A stretch of 15,342 bases of DNA from Microcystis sp. T1-4. Its GTDB lineage: Bacteria > Cyanobacteriota > Cyanobacteriia > Cyanobacteriales > Microcystaceae. Below the pieces are notes generated by a model. That model was not told the DNA's origin. It did not search any database and was given only the letters and a program-made list of their open reading frames with translations. Each line of letters opens with the position of its first letter. Positions within the stretch are counted from its first letter, which is position 1. The stretch is taken from NCBI RefSeq assembly GCF_000297435.1, contig NZ_CAIP01000182.1:1-15342 (forward strand), read 5' to 3'. The translations under genes and the position numbers were made by a program. This document shows, one piece after another, positions 7,381 to 13,827 of this stretch.

Positions 7381-8241
7381 GGCTGGTTAAAACAAATTCC
7401 TTATCGCCAGATGACTGAATTAGGCTGGCTCAAGTTTGATGAGGATAAAATAGAGCAATTACGAGAGAGCTTGAATTTTTTTGCCGTTGTCTCCCCTGAG
7501 AAATGGGAGGAGATTTGGGGGATAAATTTATCGATTGATTTTAGAAAGTCTCAAGCATTTGATAGCGATCGAGGGGCAATAACGGCATGGTTGCGTCAAG
7601 GAGAAATAGAAGCATCGAAAATTAATTGTGCTGATTACAACGAGTTGAAATTCAGAGATGCCTTGCGACAAATTCGTTCGTTAACTATTAAGTCTATCGA
7701 GGTATTTCAACCGCAAATGATCGAGCTTTGTGCGGCAGCGGGGGTTGCCTTAGCCTTTGTCCCTGAACTTCCGAAAACAAGGGTACACGGTGCTACCCGT
7801 TGGTTAGGTTCTCACAGAGCTTTAATTCAATTGAGCGATCGATACAAAACAAATGATCATTTTTGGTTTTCTTTTTTTCATGAAGCTGGTCATATTTTAT
7901 TACATGGGAAACGAACTTTATTTTTAGAGGGGCAAGATATTCAAGATACAATTAAAGAAAAAGAGGCGGATGTTTTTGCGGCTAATTTCTTAATTGATCC
8001 TGGAGATTGGCAGAGATTTATCGCCAATAATTCTCTGAATAGAAAAGCTATTAATCAATTTGCCGAACAACTAGGGATACACCCTGGTATTATTGTTGGT
8101 AGAATGCAACATGAGCAAATTACTTCTTATCAAAACTATAATGATCTTAAGGAGAAATATTGTCTAAATACGCAGAATTCCTTTTTGGTATTGACGAGTG
8201 ACTCCCCAAAAGGAAAACTTCCTATCTCACCATTAAGATAA
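7381..8241 (+). pseudogene. ImmA/IrrE-family zinc metallopeptidase part, detached 3' portion of the higA fusion gene
   Basis: This frame encodes the C-terminal part of what was a HigA-peptidase fusion. The restored junction reads KGYL-GWLKQIPYRQMTELGW. Ten codons precede the first ATG, at 7411, from which 276 residues stay open. Counting from that Met, the zinc site HEAGH is at residues 157-161 and the third-ligand region EKEADVFAANFLI at 183-195, followed by the family motif IHPGIIVGRMQHE at 223-235. The last 26 or so residues, after NDLKEKY, look like extra tail. No good Shine-Dalgarno sequence precedes 7411, so independent expression is doubtful but possible. The catalytic motifs are intact and I see no other disruption, so the split appears recent. 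ImmA-like peptidases can cleave regulators, but the substrate here is unknown. Confidence 0.82.
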
Positions 8242-8260
8242 CTGCTGTAAGCGGAGATTA

Positions 8261-8301
8261 CTAAGGATAAATTTGGCAATCATTGACAAAATTATCCTTA
8301 G
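8261..8301. promoter_or_regulatory. 41-bp near-perfect palindrome upstream of nurA
   Basis: CTAAGGATAAATTTGGCAAT (8261-8280) and ATTGACAAAATTATCCTTAG (8282-8301) pair at 18 of 20 positions around a single central base. The last 10 bp of each arm pair perfectly. A TTGACA hexamer (8283-8288) lies in the right arm. No T-run follows on +, so it is a weak terminator candidate for the preceding gene. It may be an operator or a structured leader for nurA, or a short repeat element. Confidence 0.6.
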
Positions 8302-8349
8302 AGACAGGAAATTGCGATAAAATCAAAAAAAGTCAGGGAGAGGACAGCT

Positions 8350-9546
8350 ATGCTCGATCTTGCGAAATTAGCGGCAAAAATGCCAGGAATCAGTCAACAT
8401 TTTCAACAGGAAGTGACAGCTAGTCGCGAGCGCGTGCAACGGGCTAAAATTCTTTTAGAACAGGCTCAACAGCAACAGGAAAAACTGCTAGAACTCTATC
8501 ATAACTGGCACGATCGCCTAATTTTCTCCGTTGCACTACCGATCGAACCTCTCGACACCCGGGTTAGTATCCTTCCCGCTCCCGAAAGTCATAGCGTTTT
8601 TGCCACGGATGGTTCCCAAATTGCCCCTTCTCACCACGAAATCGCCTACTGTTATCTAATTAATATCGGTAGGATTATGTTGCACTATGGTCAAAATTTG
8701 CACCCTCTCCTCGATAGCATTCCCGAAGTCTATTACAAATCAGAAGACCTCTACATTTCTAAACAGTGGGGTATTCGCGTCGATGAGTGGATGAGTTATC
8801 GTCGCACGGTATTAGAAAGCCAAATGTTAGCAGAAATGGCTACTCGTTGGGTAAAACCCCCCGGCGCCCATTATGAACCAAATTTAGCCCTTGTGGATGG
8901 TTCTTTGATCTATTGGTTTATCGATAGTCTCCCCCCGGAAGCAAAGGATTTAATTTTGCCACCGATTTTTCAGTCTTGGGACGATTTGCGAGGGGCTAAA
9001 ATCCCGCTTATAGGTTATATTAGTGCTTCTCGTAGCACGGAAGGCTTAAATTTCCTGCGTTTACAATCTTGTCCCCATGATAGTCCCAATTGCTTGATCA
9101 ATTGCGGTGATTTAGACCCAGAAAAAACCCCTTGTCGCGTTGTCGATCCTCTCCGGGATGCTTCTCTCTGGGGTTATTTATTGGAACCGGGGCAAAGAAG
9201 TCCTTTTTGGCGCAGTTCTTTGAAAATACTCGATCTTTATGGGGATGAACACCGCATTTACTTCTGTTATCTCCATGTGGGGACGGAAATCGCTAGGGTA
9301 GAGGTTCCTGCTTGGGTGGTGGAGGAGGGAGAATTACTCGATCGCTCTTTAAGTATTTTACTGGCCCAGGTGTTAAAAGGTTATGGTTATCCGATCGCCT
9401 TAGCGGAAGCGCACAATTTAGCGGTGATTAAAGGTGGAGATCGCTTGCGTTTTTTTGCCCTTTTGGAACAACAGATGATTAAAGTCGGTTTACAGGATGT
9501 GGGAACATCTTATAAGGAAGCGAGAAAGCGCAGTAGTATCGCTTAA
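8350..9546 (+). CDS. nurA: NurA-domain nuclease
   Basis: NurA proteins are metal-dependent single-strand endonucleases and 5'-3' exonucleases. In archaea they work with the HerA helicase in DNA end resection; homologues occur widely in cyanobacteria. The 398-residue protein has an N-terminal coiled-coil-like stretch at 20-50 (ERVQRAKILLEQAQQQQEKLLEL). The NurA core follows: FATDGSQI with the probable metal-binding Asp87, a helix with Glu156, ALVDGSLI with Asp183, and C-terminal AEAHNLAVIKGGDR at 352-364. An insertion holds four cysteines at 241, 248, 252 and 262. The ATG at 8350 follows GGGAGAGGA, a strong ribosome-binding site. The gene stands alone: no herA is in the window, so its partner is unknown. 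Family assignment is by recognised motifs; the exact catalytic residues are inferred. Confidence 0.85.
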   Translation: MLDLAKLAAKMPGISQHFQQEVTASRERVQRAKILLEQAQQQQEKLLELYHNWHDRLIFSVALPIEPLDTRVSILPAPESHSVFATDGSQIAPSHHEIAYCYLINIGRIMLHYGQNLHPLLDSIPEVYYKSEDLYISKQWGIRVDEWMSYRRTVLESQMLAEMATRWVKPPGAHYEPNLALVDGSLIYWFIDSLPPEAKDLILPPIFQSWDDLRGAKIPLIGYISASRSTEGLNFLRLQSCPHDSPNCLINCGDLDPEKTPCRVVDPLRDASLWGYLLEPGQRSPFWRSSLKILDLYGDEHRIYFCYLHVGTEIARVEVPAWVVEEGELLDRSLSILLAQVLKGYGYPIALAEAHNLAVIKGGDRLRFFALLEQQMIKVGLQDVGTSYKEARKRSSIA

Positions 9547-9571
9547 TTGAGGAGGCAGCAGATGGGGAGTG

Positions 9572-9644
9572 GTTATACTAAATCCAGTTATTGCATGAGT
9601 GCCTCTCTTGATATGTAGCCCATACTCAACGGATTTAGTATTAC
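9572..9644. mobile_element. 73-bp MITE-like element, TACTAAATCC family, copy 1
   Basis: Terminal inverted repeats GTTATACTAAATCC (9572-9585) and GGATTTAGTATTAC (9631-9644) pair at 13 of 14 positions. It is non-coding and lies 25 bp after nurA. ATTGCATGAGTGCCT (9590-9604) and the 27 bp at 9615-9641 are identical to 9970-9984 and 9995-10021 in copy 2, so this is a repeated unit. Confidence 0.78.
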
Positions 9645-9664
9645 CTGCGATTTTATCACTCAAT

Positions 9665-9712
9665 CCAAGCCTTTGGAGGGTTCTACCCCCCAAAGCCCTA
9701 GGGTTGATTCAT
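9665..9712. repeat. Imperfect palindrome followed by a lone TAGGGTTGATTCAT end
   Basis: CTTTGGAGGG and CCCCCCAAAG around 9671-9695 form a 10-bp stem with one mismatch, but no T-run follows. Immediately after, TAGGGTTGATTCAT (9699-9712) matches exactly the terminal repeat of the nested element at 12093-12134. Here it occurs only once, without a partner, so this may be the remnant of such an element. Confidence 0.55.
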
Positions 9713-9733
9713 TTAAATTAAGCAGGGCTTGCT

Positions 9734-9836
9734 GAATAATGGTAAAACCCTTTTAAAATAAGGCTTTTGACCTGTTAAAATCCGATGTTCATGCTGCGAA
9801 AATAGGATTGGGACATTCAAAAACCTTGCATTATTC
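9734..9836. repeat. MITE-like element with GAATAATG ends
   Basis: GAATAATG (9734-9741) and CATTATTC (9829-9836) are perfect inverted ends. They extend imperfectly inward through GGTAAAACC on the left and AAAACCTTG on the right. AAGCAGGGC occurs just outside on the left (9720-9728) and again at 9864-9872. The element is non-coding. With the adjacent elements it fills the roughly 550-bp gene-free stretch between nurA and the DUF362 gene. Confidence 0.5.
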
Positions 9837-9912
9837 TTCTTTTAGTCCACAAATTGGTACAAAAAGCAGGGCAACAAAGCCTGAAACGACCGACGACTGG
9901 CTACTGACTCCT

Positions 9913-10024
9913 GATACTAAATCTGGTTATTAAAAACTGATTATCTATTACCTCTTTTGCCTATTGCCTATTGCATGAGTGCCTGTCCTCATAAGTAGCC
10001 CATACTCAACGGATTTAGTATAAC
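9913..10024. mobile_element. 112-bp MITE-like element, TACTAAATCC family, copy 2
   Basis: The left end GATACTAAATCT (9913-9924) and right end GGATTTAGTATAAC (10011-10024) share the TACTAAATC core in inverted orientation. The right half matches copy 1 closely, including an identical 27-bp block at 9995-10021. The left half is about 40 bp longer and contains a period-7 run, TTGCCTA twice then TTGCATG (9957-9977), so the copies differ mainly by heptamer-containing sequence. Confidence 0.75.
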
Positions 10025-10097
10025 CTATCGCTGAAACCGTAGATTTTCTATCCGAATGCCTCGCCCTTATTTTTTCAGTAAACCCTAATTATTAACC

Positions 10098-10910
10098 CTA
10101 ATTGGTTCCGTTTAAAAGTTGAGAACGAAGCAAATCGATCGCATCTAAATAACTTGGCATCGGTTCATCACCCAACAGGCAAGCACTGCGATCCACGCTA
10201 ATCATATCATCACCCCAAAACACTTGACCGAGAGGAATAGATTTTCCTCGATCCGGTCGCCAATTGCTACTAAAATATTTGAGATTGGCGTCCACCACTG
10301 CCCCATCAAAAAGATGACCGATACAAAAATAAACATCCTGTAAAATTAGTGGTACGGAGGGGCGATGTAATTGCCCCCGCGAGTTAGGACTACGGGCTTT
10401 ATAATGACTACGGGGAAAGAGTCCATAGAGATTTTTTAAAGAAGCAGAAATCAGGGGTTCATCCTTTAAATGGGTGCGTTTTAAGGTTCCAATCGTGATC
10501 CGACAATCCACTTCTTCGATAATTTTAGGGGCAAACATCGAGGAAAAACGGACAGGAAAAGGGGAAAGATTCGGATATTCTTGCTGTGGTAAACTATCAG
10601 CATCAAGAATGGTTATTCCGGGATCAATAATAGATTTTACTCCCAAAATATCGATAATTTCTCTCAAAGAAATAGCAGAACAAACTCCCTCGATCAAGAT
10701 AATTTCTGCCGTGGTATTTGCCCCTCTTAATCCCCGCAAAACTTGACTTAATACCGGCAGACTAACCGTTACTGGTGGTGGCACAGGATAACCTAAATTC
10801 GGTTTAATTAAAATACGTTTAGCTGTGATAGCTGCCGGGGGAGGTTGATAAACAAAATCCGCCATAGCTGAATTTTTTACCCCGGCATTAATTGAGGATT
10901 GTGTAATCAT
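10098..10910 (-). CDS. DUF362-domain protein of unknown function
   Basis: This 270-residue cytoplasmic protein resembles the DUF362 family, named for conserved sequence only. It shows RILIKPNLG at residues 32-40, a phosphate-loop-like IEGVCSA near 73-79, a VDCRITIGTLKRTH strand-turn at 134-147, and SLKNLYGLFPRSHY at 157-170, where the LKN-GL pattern is typical of the family. There is no CxxCxxC ferredoxin module, which some DUF362 proteins carry. No clear Shine-Dalgarno sequence precedes the ATG ending at 10910; Met16 is an alternative start. It begins only 15 nt after dusA ends and was probably co-transcribed with it. AACCCTAATT is tandemly repeated at 10081-10090 and 10094-10103, across the stop codon. 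Function is unknown. Confidence 0.75.
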   Translation of the reverse strand: MITQSSINAGVKNSAMADFVYQPPPAAITAKRILIKPNLGYPVPPPVTVSLPVLSQVLRGLRGANTTAEIILIEGVCSAISLREIIDILGVKSIIDPGITILDADSLPQQEYPNLSPFPVRFSSMFAPKIIEEVDCRITIGTLKRTHLKDEPLISASLKNLYGLFPRSHYKARSPNSRGQLHRPSVPLILQDVYFCIGHLFDGAVVDANLKYFSSNWRPDRGKSIPLGQVFWGDDMISVDRSACLLGDEPMPSYLDAIDLLRSQLLNGTN

Positions 10911-10925
10911 AGAAAGGAAAATAAA

Positions 10926-11921
10926 TCAATGGGAAACTGACAGATTAGCCAGATCATTTAGGGAATTTACCTGCTGTAAAGCTTGCCAGATTACCCCAGA
11001 ATCGGCCCCAGGAAAATGGCTATTTTCACTAATATAACGCTTCCAGGCTTTAGTTCCGGGCTGACCGGCAAAAAGCTGTAAAAGATGTTTGCTGATCTGG
11101 TGTAATTTATAACCTTTACTCACCCACTCATCGATGTAGGGAAGCATTTTTTTGATTACTTCTTCCCGGGTAGGAGGAGTAACCGATTTCCCATAAAAAT
11201 CTCGATCAACTGTGGCAAATAAATAGGGATTATCGTAGGCTGCCCGACCGATCATGACCGCATCTACTAATTGTAAATGTTGTCTAGCCTGTTCTAAATT
11301 AATGATACCGCCATTAATTTCAATAAACAAATGGGGAAACTGATTTTTTAGGCGATAAACATCATCATAACGTAAGGGGGGGACGGTGCGATTTTCCTTG
11401 GGACTTAATCCCTGTAACCAAGCTTTGCGTGCGTGGATGGTAAAACGTTGACAACCGGCATCTGCGACAATACGGACAAAATTGGCCATATTTTCGTAAC
11501 TATCCTGATGATCAATGCCAATTCTCTGTTTTACAGTCACGGGAATCGATACAGCTTGATTCATTGCCGATATTCCCCTCGCTACTAATTCCGGGTTAGC
11601 CATCAAACAAGCTCCGAAATTGCCCTCTTTTACCCTGGAACTAGGACAACCCACATTGAGATTTACCTCGTCATAACCCATATCTTCGGCTATTTTAGCG
11701 CATTCTGCCAAAAGATAGGGATTATCACCCCCTAACTGCAAAGCGAGAGGTTTTTCTGCTAGGGAGAACCCCAGCAGCTTATAGCGATCGCCGTGTTTAA
11801 TCGCCATCGTCGTGATCATTTCCGTGTAGAGAAGGGGACGACGGCTAATTTGTCGCAAAAAATAGCGAAAATGGCGATCGGTATAATCCATCATCGGAGC
11901 CACACTTAAAATATTGCCCAT
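10926..11921 (-). CDS. dusA: tRNA-dihydrouridine synthase A
   Basis: DusA is an FMN-dependent flavoenzyme that reduces uridine 20/20a in the tRNA D-loop. From the chosen start it has 331 residues, close to the E. coli protein. It begins MGNILSVAPMMDYTDRHFR, the usual FMN-site opening. Further family motifs are LQLGGDNP, NLNVGCPSSRVKEGNFGACLM (the catalytic Cys is the one in FGACLM, residue 105), the HARKAWL region, INGGI and VMIGRAAYDNP. The frame is open upstream to a TTG at 12014 (362 residues) with another ATG at 11954. I prefer 11921 because AAGGGAAAG directly precedes it and family alignment starts here. The DUF362 gene follows after 15 nt. Confidence 0.93.
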   Translation of the reverse strand: MGNILSVAPMMDYTDRHFRYFLRQISRRPLLYTEMITTMAIKHGDRYKLLGFSLAEKPLALQLGGDNPYLLAECAKIAEDMGYDEVNLNVGCPSSRVKEGNFGACLMANPELVARGISAMNQAVSIPVTVKQRIGIDHQDSYENMANFVRIVADAGCQRFTIHARKAWLQGLSPKENRTVPPLRYDDVYRLKNQFPHLFIEINGGIINLEQARQHLQLVDAVMIGRAAYDNPYLFATVDRDFYGKSVTPPTREEVIKKMLPYIDEWVSKGYKLHQISKHLLQLFAGQPGTKAWKRYISENSHFPGADSGVIWQALQQVNSLNDLANLSVSH

Positions 11922-12036
11922 CTTTCCCTTGATTTTCTCCTTCAGGGTAGCCATCGATCCGCTGATCGGGACATTCTCCGGGGAAACCCACAGAATAACC
12001 GGTCTTCCTCTCAAGATATTTTAAAGCCTTTTGGTA

Positions 12037-12191
12037 AGTAGGTAGGCGTTAAAAATTATCAGACACCACCCTGATCAAGGGGGGACTAAGGGTAGGGTTG
12101 ATTCATGAATCAACCCTACTATGAATCAACCCTAGGACTAAGGGGGGATCGAACCTAAAATCTATTTTTAATTTAATTATAACCAGCTACT
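12037..12191. mobile_element. 155-bp MITE of the family inserted in higA, with a nested insertion
   Basis: The left end AGTAGGTAGGC is identical to the left end of the 7261 element. The right end CCAGCTACT is its imperfect inverse. TA flanks both sides (12035-12036 and 12192-12193). The right 51 bp (12141-12191) match 15289-15339 in inverse orientation with one difference. The interior is interrupted by the 42-bp insertion at 12093-12134. It lies between dusA and the collagen-like gene and encodes nothing. Confidence 0.85.
12093..12134. mobile_element. 42-bp palindromic insertion nested in a MITE
   Basis: Perfect 14-bp terminal inverted repeats TAGGGTTGATTCAT (12093-12106) and ATGAATCAACCCTA (12121-12134) enclose a further internal copy, so that 12092-12119 is an exact 28-bp palindrome. 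The unit is flanked on both sides by the same 10 bp, GGACTAAGGG (12083-12092 and 12135-12144), which looks like a target duplication. It is too small to encode anything and must have moved in trans. Confidence 0.75.
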
Positions 12192-12256
12192 TAAGTTGAC
12201 TATCTAAATTATTGGTTAAGACTGCACCGGAGAAAGGAGAAGGGGACTTTTTTGAC

Positions 12257-13711
12257 TTACCTCCGTGGCATATTTGCCCCTTTAATCGTGTCGCGGATGA
12301 CGATTTTTTGTTCTTTGGAATAACCGGCAAAAGAACGAGTAGCAAGTAACTCGATTTCTATTCCCGTACCCGATCGCAAGGATTCCACAGGTAAGGGTAA
12401 TTGACCGATATCCAGAATAAATTGATTGCCCTCCTGTCGGACTAAATTAGCGGGCATATCTCCTTCATAGCGAGTGACAAAATCAGTTCTGGGACTGGTT
12501 TGCAGGTCGTCTGCTTGCCAACGAGTGACACGATAACGCACTTTAAATTTAGTGCCGATTAAATTCGATTGGGAAGCTTTATCTTCAAGAAAAAGCCTTA
12601 AATCAGTACCATTTCCTGTGATACCTTTTGCTTCTAATTGGGTGACATCTCGTTCAAAAACAGCATTATAAACGACAAATTCCGTAACATTATTGCGTTT
12701 TTGAGTGGTTCCCTCAATCCAGAGGTCACTGGGGACAGTTACCTTCATTTCCTTTTGATCATCGAGGGTTAAAGTAAAACGCTGATTAGCAAACCGGTTA
12801 AACTCCTGGGGCGCATTCCAAATTAAAATAAAAGAACGTTCCGATCGATCTACTAAAATCCGATATTGATCATCGATCAGGGAACCGGGGGCAAATAAAG
12901 ACACTGCCCCGGTGCGAGTTTCCCAAATATTTTTAGAGAGAATATAACCCCGTTCTTTTAACTCCGCCAGGGGAACAGTTGCGCTCGGTTGATCGGCAGT
13001 TAAAGGGCGATCGATTTGAATTAAAGTTAACTGTCCTAAACGACCCTCGCGACCGTTACGACCACTATTACCCGTCGCCCCATCCAGACCATCCTGACAG
13101 CTAAATTCTCTGGTGGTACAGCTATAATTGGCATCTCCCGGCCTACCGCTGCAGGTTTGAATTGTCCAGAAAGGTTGAGAACAGCGACAACCCTTGCCCC
13201 CCTGGCCTCCTTGACCCCCAAAACCCCCGGCGCCTCCGGCCGCATTGACCGTTACTTGTCTTAAAAAATCTAAATTAGTGGCATAGAGGGTTAAAGCGCC
13301 GCCATTACCGCCATCACCACCATTACCCCCATTGCCACCGTTACCACCACCGGCGGCCTGGAGATTTCGTGTGACGTTGCTCGGTTGACCGCTACAGTTG
13401 CCATCGCTGCCATTGCCGCCATTTTCACCATTGACCCCTTTTTGTCCTGAAATATCGAGTTTTAGGGGAGAACCATCGAGAAAAAGGGTTAAACTGTCAC
13501 TATTTCTGCCTTGGCCGCCAACTTTGCCAGCTTTTCCGCTTTGGCCCTGTTTACCGAAAGTTTGTACATCGGAACCTTGGGCTAACCAAGAACAGCGATC
13601 GCCCGTCACCGTGGCGGGCATTAGGTACGGTAAAGGGAGAAAAAAGGTGAATACTAATGATTTAGCCCAAAAATTCATAATTTTAGCCAATTTATCCCCA
13701 AAGATTCCCAT
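12257..13711 (-). CDS. Secreted collagen-like Gly-X-Y repeat protein
   Basis: The 484-residue protein starts with a signal peptide (residues 1-35; hydrophobic core SLVFTFFLPLPYLM). Five strict Gly-X-Y blocks follow: 53-68, 89-104, 121-138 (mostly GGN), 159-174 and 208-226. They are separated by short beta-rich segments (DSLTLFLDG, GGALTLYA, LGQLTLIQI). Seven cysteines (40, 106, 175, 177, 187, 198, 205) surround the repeats, with five clustered at 175-205. Residues 240-484 form a non-repetitive region I do not recognise. The ATG ending at 13711 is preceded by AGAGGG at good spacing; Met12 is an alternative. The product is probably exported and may form a trimeric or polyglycine-like structural module at the cell surface. 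It is divergent from glgC. The function is not known. Confidence 0.8.
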   Translation of the reverse strand: MGIFGDKLAKIMNFWAKSLVFTFFLPLPYLMPATVTGDRCSWLAQGSDVQTFGKQGQSGKAGKVGGQGRNSDSLTLFLDGSPLKLDISGQKGVNGENGGNGSDGNCSGQPSNVTRNLQAAGGGNGGNGGNGGDGGNGGALTLYATNLDFLRQVTVNAAGGAGGFGGQGGQGGKGCRCSQPFWTIQTCSGRPGDANYSCTTREFSCQDGLDGATGNSGRNGREGRLGQLTLIQIDRPLTADQPSATVPLAELKERGYILSKNIWETRTGAVSLFAPGSLIDDQYRILVDRSERSFILIWNAPQEFNRFANQRFTLTLDDQKEMKVTVPSDLWIEGTTQKRNNVTEFVVYNAVFERDVTQLEAKGITGNGTDLRLFLEDKASQSNLIGTKFKVRYRVTRWQADDLQTSPRTDFVTRYEGDMPANLVRQEGNQFILDIGQLPLPVESLRSGTGIEIELLATRSFAGYSKEQKIVIRDTIKGANMPRR

Positions 13712-13827
13712 CGATTCCCTCTTGATGACTTTTAGATCTAGATTTTTGTTTCCCCTCTATCAATAAGGTGCGCTATCATCCTACACTTACTTTGAGAAGG
13801 AAACAGCCAATCGCGAGGGTTACGCGC

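Noticed and set aside
9490..9693. 67-codon - strand frame after nurA
   Set aside because: It overlaps the end of nurA and a MITE and has no family resemblance or ribosome-binding site.
11922..12014. Longer DusA starting at TTG 12014 or ATG 11954
   Set aside because: Family homology begins right at the ATG ending at 11921, which has its own purine-rich ribosome-binding site. The longer forms are possible but less likely.
12137..12160. GGTTCGATCC on the - strand (also at 15326-15335), resembling a tRNA T-arm
   Set aside because: It lies inside a repeated MITE, with no acceptor stem, anticodon arm or D-arm around it, so no tRNA is called.
13036..13766. Glycine- or proline-rich frames overlapping the collagen-like gene in other frames
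   Set aside because: Repetitive G/C-rich Gly-X-Y codons produce long open frames in other registers; none shows independent signals.
13768..13827. Extended N-terminus of GlgC from an upstream GTG
   Set aside because: The 20 extra residues are not part of the family, and a better-placed ribosome-binding site precedes the GTG at 13828.
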